A DNA stretch of 7,574 bases from Pseudomonadota bacterium (lineage in GTDB: Bacteria > Pseudomonadota > Alphaproteobacteria > Rhizobiales > Xanthobacteraceae): the NCBI GenBank assembly GCA_023414975.1, contig JAEZMI010000385.1:1-7574 (forward strand), in the 5' to 3' direction. Both the position numbers and the translations under genes were made by a program. Under the pieces are notes generated by a model. The model saw only the letters and a program-made list of their open reading frames with translations. It searched no databases and was not told the DNA's origin. Below are positions 1-6,069 of this stretch, piece by piece; the first letter of the stretch is position 1, and each line of letters starts with the position of its first letter.

Positions 1-3
1 GCC

Positions 4-783
4 GTGAACCGTGCCACCGCGCCGTCCGCCGAGCCCAAGCTCAAGGTCGAGGGGCTGAACTTCTTCTATGGCGACAACCACGCCCTGAAGAACATCAATT
101 TCGACATCCCCGAGAAGCGCGTCACGGCGATGATCGGGCCCTCGGGCTGCGGCAAGTCCACGCTGCTGCGCATCTTCAACCGCATGTACCAGCTCTATCC
201 GGGCCAGCGCGCGGAAGGGAAGATCCTGTTCGACGGCGTCGACCTGCTCTCCAAGGAGCTGGATTCCACCGTCGTGCGCTCGCGCATCGGCATGGTGTTC
301 CAGAAGCCCACGCCCTTCCCGATGTCGATCTACGACAACATCGCCTTCGGCGTGAAGCTGCACGAGAAGCTCTCCAAGTCGCAGATGGACGAGCGCGTCG
401 AGTGGTGCCTGCGCAAGGCGGCGATCTGGGAGGAGACCAAGGATCGTCTCCACACCTCGGCGCTCGGCATGTCCGGCGGCCAGCAGCAGCGCCTGTGCAT
501 CGCCCGCACCATCGCGGTGCGCCCGGAAGTCATCCTGCTCGATGAGCCGACCTCCGCGCTCGACCCGATCTCCACCTCGAAGATCGAGGATCTGATCGAT
601 GAGCTGAAGCAGGAATTCACCATCGTCATCGTGACGCACAACATGCAGCAGGCGGCGCGCTGCGCCGACATCACCTCCTTCTTCTATCTCGGCGAGCTGA
701 TCGAGGTTGGCGCGTCGAACGAGATCTTCACCAATCCGCGCGAGGCCCGCACCCGCGACTACATCACTGGCCGCTTCGGCTGA
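4..783 (+). CDS. pstB: Phosphate ABC transporter ATP-binding protein PstB
   Basis: This is the cytoplasmic ATPase of the high-affinity PstSCAB phosphate importer; it powers PstC-PstA and relays transport state to PhoU and PhoR. The 259 residues match the usual PstB length of about 250-270. Visible ABC motifs are Walker A GPSGCGKST (45-53), the Q-loop at Q100 followed by the PstB-typical KPTPFPMSIYDN, the signature MSGGQQQR (156-163), Walker B with D-loop VILLDEPTSALD (176-187) and the switch histidine H212. The signature begins with M where most ABC ATPases have L, a mild substitution. The start is a GTG three bases into the window. The frame is open to base 1 and the ribosome binding site is not visible, so the true start could lie slightly upstream. 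pstSCA should precede it. The phoU start follows 20 nt after the stop, so the two are almost certainly cotranscribed. Confidence 0.97.
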   Translation: MNRATAPSAEPKLKVEGLNFFYGDNHALKNINFDIPEKRVTAMIGPSGCGKSTLLRIFNRMYQLYPGQRAEGKILFDGVDLLSKELDSTVVRSRIGMVFQKPTPFPMSIYDNIAFGVKLHEKLSKSQMDERVEWCLRKAAIWEETKDRLHTSALGMSGGQQQRLCIARTIAVRPEVILLDEPTSALDPISTSKIEDLIDELKQEFTIVIVTHNMQQAARCADITSFFYLGELIEVGASNEIFTNPREARTRDYITGRFG

Positions 784-803
784 GCCGGCAGGAGGAGCCT
801 CCC

Positions 804-1517
804 ATGACCGAACACATCGTTTCGTCCTTCGACACCGACCTCAAGGAACTCAGCCGCCGCGTGGTGGAGATGGGCGGTCAGGCCGAGCGTCTGGTCGCCG
901 ATTCGGTGGAGGCGCTGGTCAAGCGCGACACGGAGCTGGCGCAGAAGGTGATCGTGCTCGACGGCCCGGTCGACCTGCTCCAGCGCGAGATCGAGGAAAA
1001 GGCCATCCTCACCATCGCCCGCCGCCAGCCCCTGGCCGGCGACCTGCGCGAGGTGGTGGCCGCCATGCGCATCGCCAACGACCTCGAGCGCATCGGCGAC
1101 CTCGCCAAGAACACCGGCAAGCGCGTGCTCGCCCTCACCGGCGAGTTCCACCCGCAAAAGCTGGTGCGCGGCGTCGAGCACATGTCGGGCATGGTGCTCG
1201 AACAGCTCAAGATGGTGCTGGATTCCTATGCCGGCCGCGACAATGACCGCGCGCTCGAGGTGTGGCGGCGCGATGGCGAGGTGGATATCCTCTATACCTC
1301 GCTGTTCCGCGAATTGCTCACCTACATGATGGAAGATCCGCGCAACATCTCGCTGTGCACGCATCTGCTGTTCTGCGCCAAGAACATCGAGCGCATCGGC
1401 GATCACGCGACCAACATCGCCGAGACCGTGAACTATCTCGCCACCGGCCAGCAGCTCGCCGACGAGCGGCCGAAGCAGGATACGAGCAGCCTCACCTCGC
1501 TGCCCTTTCCCGCCTGA
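804..1517 (+). CDS. phoU: Phosphate-signalling regulator PhoU
   Basis: PhoU links the Pst transporter to the PhoR histidine kinase and keeps the Pho regulon off when phosphate is plentiful. The 237 residues form the expected tandem repeat of two three-helix PhoU domains. Each carries the metal-binding E/D-rich helix: DLERIGD at 93-99 in the first half, and IERIGDHATNIAE at 195-207 in the second. The tail after about residue 215 is polar and probably disordered. A strong GGAGGAG ribosome binding site (791-797) sits 6 nt before the ATG, which fixes the start. It lies between pstB (20-nt gap) and phoB (30-nt gap), the usual alphaproteobacterial order pstB-phoU-phoB. The product has no signal peptide or membrane segment and should be cytosolic or membrane-associated through PstB and PhoR. 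I see nothing unusual in it. Confidence 0.97.
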   Translation: MTEHIVSSFDTDLKELSRRVVEMGGQAERLVADSVEALVKRDTELAQKVIVLDGPVDLLQREIEEKAILTIARRQPLAGDLREVVAAMRIANDLERIGDLAKNTGKRVLALTGEFHPQKLVRGVEHMSGMVLEQLKMVLDSYAGRDNDRALEVWRRDGEVDILYTSLFRELLTYMMEDPRNISLCTHLLFCAKNIERIGDHATNIAETVNYLATGQQLADERPKQDTSSLTSLPFPA

Positions 1518-1547
1518 GCCGGCCTGACCTGCGCCTGGGGATGAGCC

Positions 1548-2249
1548 ATGCCCACCAATATTCTGATCGTGGAGGATGAGGAGCCCCTCACCCTCCTGCT
1601 GCGCTACAACCTCGAATCCGAAGGCTATGCCGTCGACAGCGTCGGCCGTGGCGACGAGGCGGAGACCCGGCTGCGCGAGAGCGTGCCGGACCTTTTGATC
1701 CTCGACTGGATGCTGCCGGGCCTCTCCGGCATCGAGCTGTGCCGGCGCCTGCGCGCGCGGCCGGAGACCGAGCGCATGCCGGTGCTCATGCTCACCGCCC
1801 GCGGGGAGGAGACCGAGCGCGTGCGCGGCCTCGCCACCGGCGCGGACGATTACGTGGTCAAGCCCTTCTCGGTGCCCGAGCTGGTCGCCCGCGTGCGGGC
1901 GCTGCTGCGCCGGGCCAAGCCCGAACATGTGTCGACGCTTCTGCGCGCCGGCGATATCGAGCTCGACCGCGAGACCAAGCGCGTCCACCGCGCCGGCCGC
2001 GAGCTGCATCTCGGCCCGACCGAGTTCCGCCTGCTCGAATTCCTCATGCAGTCGCCCGGCCGGGTCTATTCCCGCGAGCAGCTTCTCGACGGCGTGTGGG
2101 GCCAGGACGTCTATATCGACGAGCGCACGGTCGACGTGCATGTCGGCCGTCTGCGCAAGGCGCTCAACCGCCCCCGCCAGCCGGACCCCATCCGCACCGT
2201 GCGCGGCTCGGGCTACTCGTTCAACGAGATGTTCGCCCGCGCCCATTGA
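1548..2249 (+). CDS. phoB: Phosphate regulon response regulator PhoB
   Basis: This is an OmpR/PhoB-family transcription factor that, once phosphorylated by PhoR, binds Pho boxes and activates phosphate-starvation genes. The receiver domain (about 4-120) has the acidic pocket E9/D10, the phospho-acceptor D53 in LILDWMLPG, the switch T83 and the invariant K105 followed by PF; these positions coincide with E. coli PhoB numbering. A short linker leads to the winged-helix domain (about 130-228), recognisable from LGPTEFRLLEFL (155-166), the recognition-helix segment with ERTVDVHVGRLRKAL (192-206) and the C-terminal hairpin RTVRGSGYSF (216-225). The 233-residue length is normal. A purine-rich GGGGATGAG (1537-1545) precedes the ATG. 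The 30-nt gap after phoU supports one operon. The phoB identity rests on both the sequence and the pst-phoU context. No cognate kinase is in view. Confidence 0.96.
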   Translation: MPTNILIVEDEEPLTLLLRYNLESEGYAVDSVGRGDEAETRLRESVPDLLILDWMLPGLSGIELCRRLRARPETERMPVLMLTARGEETERVRGLATGADDYVVKPFSVPELVARVRALLRRAKPEHVSTLLRAGDIELDRETKRVHRAGRELHLGPTEFRLLEFLMQSPGRVYSREQLLDGVWGQDVYIDERTVDVHVGRLRKALNRPRQPDPIRTVRGSGYSFNEMFARAH

Positions 2250-2303
2250 GGCGAGCGAGGCGTCGGAAGCGGGAAACCGTCGCGGCGGCTGTCATGTCGC
2301 CCG

Positions 2304-2323
2304 CGCCGGCCGCCCATCCGGCG
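2304..2323. terminator. Possible GC hairpin between convergent phoB and phaZ
   Basis: The arms CGCCGG (2304-2309) and CCGGCG (2318-2323) are perfect inverted repeats around an 8-nt loop, placed in the 102-bp gap between the two convergent stop codons. This position suits a bidirectional terminator. No T-tract follows on either strand, so the assignment rests on position and GC pairing only. Confidence 0.3.
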
Positions 2324-2351
2324 GCGTGAGCCGAGCGGCACGACCGGCCGC

Positions 2352-3719
2352 TCATGACGCCGGCGCGCCGGCCGGCCTGTTGTGGCCCTTCTTCGGCCAA
2401 TTGTGCGAGAGCACGAAGTCGGAGATGCGCGGGGCGATCTCGGCCCGGAAGCGCGAGCCGTTGAACACGCCGTAATGGCCGACCGTCGGCTGGAGATAAT
2501 GCGCGCGCATGTCGTCGGCGAGGCCCGAGCACAGCGTCTGCGCCGCCCGCGTCTGCCCCACGCCGGAAATGTCGTCATTCTCGCCTTCGATGGTGAGGAG
2601 CGCGACATTGCGGATCTTGGACGGGTCCACCTTGGCGCCGCGATGGGTCATCTCGCCCTTCGGCAGCGCATGCTCGATGAACACGGTTTCCAGCGTCTGG
2701 AGGTAATATTCGGCCGGCAGGTCCATGACGGAGAGATACTCGTCATAGAACTCGCGGTGCTTGGCGGCGGAATCGCCGTCGCCCTTCACCAGGTGGCGGA
2801 ACATGTCGGCATGGGCCTGCAAATGCCGCTCGATGTTCATCGACATGAAGCCGTGCAGCTGCAGGAAGCCGGGATAGACCTGCCGCATGAAGCCGCCATT
2901 CGGCCAGGGCACGGTGGTGATGACGTTGCGGCGGAACCAGTCGATGCTGCGTTCCTTGGCGAAATCGTTCACCGCGGTCGGGCTTTCGCGCGTGTCGATC
3001 GGCCCGCCCATCAGCACCATGGAGGCCGGCACGTCCGGGTCGCCCATCTCCTCCATGCGCGCCACGGCGGCGAGCACCGGCACCGCCGGCTGGCACACGG
3101 CGAGGGCATGAACCCCGCCGCCGAGATGGCGGAACATCTCGATGACGTAGTCGATGTAATCGTCGAGATCGAACCGCCCCTCGCTGAGCGGAACATTGCG
3201 GGCGTCGACCCAGTCGGTGATGTAGATGTCGTGGTTCGGCAGCAGCGTCTGCACCGTGCCGCGCAGCAGCGTGGCGTAATGGCCGGAGAGCGGCGCGACG
3301 ATCAGCATGCGCGGCTGCGGCCGGCGCGGGTTCACCGGGAAATCGCGCTCGAAATGCAGCAGGCGGCAGAAGGGCCGCTCCCACACCGTCTCGATATGGA
3401 CGGGAACGCGCGTGGCGCCGACCACCGTCTCCGTGATGCCCCATTCCGGCTTGCCGTAGCGCCGCGTGGTGCGCTCGAACATCTCGCACGCGGCCGAGAT
3501 CGACTTGCCGAGGCTGGTGTGGGCAAGCGGGTTGGCGGGGTTGCGGTAATAGAGCCGGTTGGCGTCCGCCAGCACCCGCAGCGGATCGAGCGCCGCGTGG
3601 CCCATCTCATACATCCAGTAGAGCGGGCGCGCGAAGGCGGATGCCGCTTCCAGCGCGGTCTCCGGCGGCGGGGCCGCCTCGTCGAGATCCGTCAGATTGC
3701 CGAAGACGCCGATGGCCAT
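2352..3719 (-). CDS. phaZ: Intracellular poly(3-hydroxybutyrate) depolymerase (PhaZ, Cys-nucleophile type)
   Basis: This enzyme mobilises stored PHB granules by hydrolysing the polymer inside the cell. The 455-residue protein closely follows Cupriavidus PhaZa1 as I remember it. An alpha/beta-hydrolase core begins near VAPLSGHYATLLRGTV (141-156), where the family has VAPLSGHHATLLRDTV. The nucleophile C209 lies in VCQPAVPVLAA, where this family has Cys instead of the usual lipase-box Ser. The acid is D382 or D383 in GENDDISG, and the catalytic His is H415 in GHYGVFNG. MGGPIDTRESPTAVN (237-251) and YPGFLQ (282-287) are further family blocks. No signal peptide is visible, consistent with an intracellular enzyme. 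The start at 3719 has GGAGGA (3725-3730) 5 nt upstream; a later ATG at 3614 aligns better with the shorter PhaZa1 start but lacks a good ribosome binding site. It is convergent with phoB and divergent from regB. Confidence 0.95.
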   Translation of the reverse strand: MAIGVFGNLTDLDEAAPPPETALEAASAFARPLYWMYEMGHAALDPLRVLADANRLYYRNPANPLAHTSLGKSISAACEMFERTTRRYGKPEWGITETVVGATRVPVHIETVWERPFCRLLHFERDFPVNPRRPQPRMLIVAPLSGHYATLLRGTVQTLLPNHDIYITDWVDARNVPLSEGRFDLDDYIDYVIEMFRHLGGGVHALAVCQPAVPVLAAVARMEEMGDPDVPASMVLMGGPIDTRESPTAVNDFAKERSIDWFRRNVITTVPWPNGGFMRQVYPGFLQLHGFMSMNIERHLQAHADMFRHLVKGDGDSAAKHREFYDEYLSVMDLPAEYYLQTLETVFIEHALPKGEMTHRGAKVDPSKIRNVALLTIEGENDDISGVGQTRAAQTLCSGLADDMRAHYLQPTVGHYGVFNGSRFRAEIAPRISDFVLSHNWPKKGHNRPAGAPAS

Positions 3720-3740
3720 GAAAGTCCTCCATCCCCGTCC

Positions 3741-3758
3741 CGGCGGGCATGTCCGCCG
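3741..3758 (-). other. Inverted repeat in the phaZ leader
   Basis: CGGCGG (3741-3746) and CCGCCG (3753-3758) form a perfect 6-bp dyad with a 6-nt spacer. On the phaZ strand it ends 10 nt before the GGAGGA ribosome binding site, and it lies inside the predicted 5' leader. It could be an mRNA hairpin affecting translation or a protein-binding dyad. GC-rich dyads of this length also arise by chance. Confidence 0.4.
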
Positions 3759-3773
3759 AGGACGCGATGAGTT

Positions 3774-3784
3774 GTGCATTGCAG
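3774..3784 (-). promoter_or_regulatory. Candidate PhaR-type operator overlapping the phaZ start point
   Basis: Read on the phaZ strand the site is CTGC-AAT-GCAC. It matches 7 of the 8 defined bases of the CTGC-N3-GCAG site that I recall for the PHB-responsive repressor PhaR of alphaproteobacteria; only the last base differs. It begins just downstream of the predicted -10 box and covers the expected +1, where a bound repressor would block initiation. The match is seen directly; PhaR binding is inferred. Confidence 0.45.
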
Positions 3785-3786
3785 CA

Positions 3787-3814
3787 TAGATAGGCTCTTT
3801 CGCCGCGCCGTCAA
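3787..3814 (-). promoter_or_regulatory. Predicted sigma70-type promoter of phaZ
   Basis: On the minus strand TTGACG (3814 to 3809, five of six to TTGACA) is followed by a 16-nt spacer and TATCTA (3792 to 3787) as a loose -10 box. The predicted start point near 3780 leaves a leader of about 60 nt before the phaZ ATG. The -35 is strong; the -10 is weak, as is common in alphaproteobacteria. Confidence 0.5.
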
Positions 3815-3878
3815 ATCTGCCGCTCTCTCGCCCTCGCGCCGCATCTGCCTGTATAGAGGAAGCGGCGGCGGGGAAAAC

Positions 3879-5279
3879 ATGACGCTTTCGCTCGATCATC
3901 CCATTGGCGAACGGTTCTTCGGGCTCCGGCTCGATACGCTCATCCGTTTGCGCTGGCTGGCGATTTTCGGCCAGACGGTCGCCATCGTGGTCGTGCAGTG
4001 GCTGCTCGGCTTCACCCTGCCCCTGGGCGCGTGCCTGGCGGTTGTCGCGCTCTCGGCTTGGCTGAACCTTGCGCTCCGGCTGCGCAATCCCGGCGCGCGG
4101 CGGCTCTCGGATGTCGAGGCGGCCTGGCTGTTGGCCTATGACATCCTGCAGCTCGCCGCGCTGCTCTTCCTCACCGGCGGCCTCGCCAACCCCTTCGCCC
4201 TGCTCTTTCTCGCGCCGGTGCTGATTTCGGCGACCGCCCTGTCGCCGCGCACGACCATCCTTCTCGGCGCCCTTGCGGCGATCTGCGCGGCGCTGGTCGG
4301 GCTGTGGCAGATGCCGCTGCCCTGGGCGAGCGACGGCACGCCGAGGGCGCCCGTTCTGCCCCCGCTCTACCTCGCCGCCATCTGGCTGGCGCTCGCCATC
4401 GCCATCGGCTTCATCGGCGTGCATGCCTGGCGGGTGGCGGAGGAAACGCGCGAACTCTCCGAATCGCTGGCGGCGACCGAGCTGGTGCTGGCGCGCGAGC
4501 AGCACATCTCCGCGCTGGACGGCCTCGCCGCCGCCGCCGCGCATGAGCTGGGCACGCCCCTCGCCACCATCACCGTGGTGGCCAAGGAGCTCGCCCGCGC
4601 CTTGCCGCCGGACAGCCCGCTCGCCGACGATATCGGCCTGCTGCGCGAGCAGTCCGAACGCTGCCGCACCATTCTGCGCCGCCTCACCTCGCTGGAGGCC
4701 GACGCGCCCTTCGACCGGATGCCGCTGTCGCATATCCTGGAAGACGTCGTGGCCCCGCACCGCAATTTCGGCATCGCCATCACCATCAGCGTGCCGGCGG
4801 GTTCCGTCGGCGAGCCGGTGATCGCCCGCAATCCCGGCCTGCTCTACGGCCTCGGCAACATCGTCGAGAACGCGGTGGACTTCGCCGAGACCGCGGTGAA
4901 CGTCACCGCCAGCTGGAGCGACACGGAGGTCGCGGTCGCCATCACCGATGACGGGCCGGGCTTCCCGCCGGAACTCATCGATTCGCTCGGCGCTCCCTAT
5001 GTGACGAGCCGCGGCCGCAACCGCTGGCGCCGCGAGGCGCCGGAGGGCGATGAGGAAAGCCGCCAGGGGCTCGGCCTCGGCGTCTTCATCGCCAAGACGC
5101 TGCTGGAGCGCTCGGGCGCGGAGCTCAGCTTTCTCAACCGCACCCCACCCGCACATGGCGCGTCCGTCACCGTGCGCTGGCCCCGCACCAAGATCGATAT
5201 TTCCGACGATCCGGAAGAGGCGGAGATGCCGGGGGACCCCGTCGCGGATGGCGATCCGCCCCTGCGCACCGGATTGTGA
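3879..5279 (+). CDS. regB: Redox-sensing membrane histidine kinase RegB (ActS/PrrB/RegS)
   Basis: This is the sensor of the RegB-RegA global redox system, which adjusts RegA phosphorylation to the quinone and thiol redox state. The 466 residues carry about six membrane segments (near 26-45, 47-66, 83-100, 104-122, 125-143, 162-182). Loop motif GGLANPF (100-106) fits the conserved GGxxNPF implicated in ubiquinone sensing. The H-box AAAAHELGTPLATI has phospho-acceptor H222. C262 in SERCRTIL corresponds to the redox-active cysteine of Rhodobacter RegB. The ATPase domain shows NIVENAVDFA (327-336), DDGPGF (357-362) and GLGLGVFIAKTLLERSGA (397-414). The acidic Pro-rich tail after 440 looks disordered. 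The ATG at 3879 is preferred, with GGGG just upstream; an in-frame GTG at 3774 would add 35 unlike residues overlapping the phaZ promoter. A TATAGA at 3852 may be part of its promoter. Its partner regA lies 119 bp downstream. Confidence 0.95.
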   Translation: MTLSLDHPIGERFFGLRLDTLIRLRWLAIFGQTVAIVVVQWLLGFTLPLGACLAVVALSAWLNLALRLRNPGARRLSDVEAAWLLAYDILQLAALLFLTGGLANPFALLFLAPVLISATALSPRTTILLGALAAICAALVGLWQMPLPWASDGTPRAPVLPPLYLAAIWLALAIAIGFIGVHAWRVAEETRELSESLAATELVLAREQHISALDGLAAAAAHELGTPLATITVVAKELARALPPDSPLADDIGLLREQSERCRTILRRLTSLEADAPFDRMPLSHILEDVVAPHRNFGIAITISVPAGSVGEPVIARNPGLLYGLGNIVENAVDFAETAVNVTASWSDTEVAVAITDDGPGFPPELIDSLGAPYVTSRGRNRWRREAPEGDEESRQGLGLGVFIAKTLLERSGAELSFLNRTPPAHGASVTVRWPRTKIDISDDPEEAEMPGDPVADGDPPLRTGL

Positions 5280-5318
5280 CGTTGCCTTGACGTTGCGCAA
5301 GGTGCCGCAATTTTGCGC
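5280..5318. promoter_or_regulatory. Dyad-rich segment between regB and regA
   Basis: Directly after the regB stop, CGTTGC occurs twice 11 bp apart (5280-5285 and 5291-5296), about one helical turn. CCTTG (5285-5289) pairs with CAAGG (5298-5302). GCGCAA (5295-5300) pairs with TTGCGC (5313-5318), and TTGCGCAA (5293-5300) is itself palindromic. TTGCGC at 5313, followed after 17 nt by TAGGTT (5336-5341), could be a regA promoter; TTGACG at 5287-5292 is a second possible -35. It may be an operator or promoter region, or a weak attenuating hairpin. Its function is inferred only. Confidence 0.4.
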
Positions 5319-5365
5319 TGCTGATCCGCCTGGTGTAGGTTCACCGAAAGATCAGAAGAAGCGAT

Positions 5366-5380
5366 GTCGCCCGGCGCGAC
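5366..5380. promoter_or_regulatory. GTCGC-N5-GCGAC dyad in the regA leader
   Basis: GTCGC (5366-5370) and GCGAC (5376-5380) form a perfect dyad that ends 18 nt before the regA ATG. GCGA (5361-5364) pairs with the same TCGC, so the arms interlock. On the minus strand 5370-5364 reads GCGACAT, matching the left half of the RegA/RegR box as I remember it; the right half is absent. Autoregulation by RegA is possible but weakly supported. Confidence 0.3.
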
Positions 5381-5398
5381 GCTTGGGAAGGCCCGACA

Positions 5399-5947
5399 AT
5401 GCTCGATATCACCTCGGATGCGCAGGACCGCTCGCTGCTCATCGTCGATGACGATCGCCCGTTCCTGCAGCGGCTCGCCCGCGCGATGGAATCACGCGGC
5501 TTCAACGTCACCACCGCCGAGACCGTCGCCGACGGCCTCGCCAGCGTCGAAGGCTCGGCGCCGGCCTATGCCGTGGTGGATATGCGCCTCGGCGACGGCA
5601 ATGGCCTCGACGTCATCTCGGCGCTGAAGCGCCGCCGGCCGGAAGCGCGGGGCATCATCCTCACCGGTTATGGCAACATCGCCACCGCCGTCACCGCCGT
5701 GAAGGTGGGCGCGGTCGATTATCTCGCCAAGCCGGCGGATGCCGACGATATATGCGCCGCGCTGAACGCGCAGGGCGATTACAAGCCCCAGCTGCCGGAA
5801 AACCCGATGTCGGCGGACCGGGTCCGCTGGGAACACATCCAGCGTGTGTATGAGCTGTGCGGGCGCAACGTCTCGGAGACGGCCCGCCGCCTCTCCATGC
5901 ACCGCCGCACCCTCCAGCGCATCCTCGCCAAACGCGCCCCGCGCTGA
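5399..5947 (+). CDS. regA: Redox response regulator RegA (ActR/PrrA/RegR)
   Basis: This is the DNA-binding partner of RegB; in related bacteria it controls respiration, carbon and nitrogen fixation, photosynthesis or acid tolerance. The receiver domain (about 12-125) contains the D17/D18 acidic pair in LLIVDDDR, phospho-acceptor D61 in YAVVDMRLGDGNGLDV, switch T89 in ILTGYGNIATAVTAVK and K111 in YLAKPADAD. A short linker leads to the family-hallmark ENPMSADRVRWEHIQRVYELC (134-154). The Fis-type helix-turn-helix NVSETARRLSMHRRTLQRIL (157-176) follows. The C-terminal half is nearly identical to RegA/ActR proteins generally, which makes the family call secure. The 182-residue length is typical. 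GGGAAGG (5385-5391) lies 7 nt before the ATG and sets the start. It is in tandem with regB, as in rhizobia, rather than divergent from it as in Rhodobacter, and senC is not between them. Confidence 0.97.
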   Translation: MLDITSDAQDRSLLIVDDDRPFLQRLARAMESRGFNVTTAETVADGLASVEGSAPAYAVVDMRLGDGNGLDVISALKRRRPEARGIILTGYGNIATAVTAVKVGAVDYLAKPADADDICAALNAQGDYKPQLPENPMSADRVRWEHIQRVYELCGRNVSETARRLSMHRRTLQRILAKRAPR

Positions 5948-5950
5948 GAC

Positions 5951-5974
5951 CCCGCCGCCCTTCGGGGGGCCGGG
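5951..5974 (+). terminator. Probable hairpin terminator after regA
   Basis: Starting 4 nt after the regA stop, a 10-nt arm (5951-5960) and its partner (5965-5974) form 8 GC pairs with two mismatches, closed by a TTCG tetraloop. No T-tract follows. Position and the stable tetraloop favour a regA terminator, possibly acting on both convergent transcripts. Confidence 0.45.
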
Positions 5975-6037
5975 CTGGCTCCATCTTCGCCTCGACGTCC
6001 CGTGGGAGCGGCAGCAGGGTTGATCGGCGCCCCGTCA

Positions 6038-6056
6038 GGTCGCTCGTCCGGCGACC
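6038..6056 (-). terminator. Possible hairpin terminator after the PfkB-family kinase
   Basis: GGTCGC (6038-6043) and GCGACC (6051-6056) are perfect 6-bp arms around a 7-nt loop, 13 nt beyond the kinase stop codon on the minus strand. It has no T-tract. Together with the hairpin at 5951-5974 it fills most of the 122-bp gap between two convergent genes, as expected for terminators. Confidence 0.35.
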
Positions 6057-6069
6057 CGCCAGCTCGCCC

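Noticed and set aside
759..2246. A 495-codon minus-strand open frame opposite phoU and phoB.
   Set aside because: It is a shadow of two clearly recognised genes, rich in Ala/Gly/His/Glu, with no recognisable domain.
2289..2295. CTGTCAT, an exact Pho-box half-site, just downstream of phoB.
   Set aside because: No second half-site at the required 11-bp spacing, and it lies in a convergent gap with no promoter-bearing gene downstream.
2382..3770. A 462-codon plus-strand open frame opposite phaZ.
   Set aside because: Codon-bias shadow of phaZ with no motif; it would overlap the phaZ promoter and run against the real gene.
3774..3878. In-frame GTG upstream extension of regB by 35 residues.
   Set aside because: The added residues are not like RegB N-termini, there is no ribosome binding site, and the segment overlaps the phaZ promoter and operator.
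3720..5300. The phaZ reading frame stays open upstream for about 527 more codons antisense to regB, giving a 982-codon frame.
   Set aside because: The extension is the reverse complement of regB, with low-complexity charged and Gly/Arg-rich content. phaZ has its own strong ribosome binding site and start at 3719. Long stop-free antisense frames are common at this GC content.
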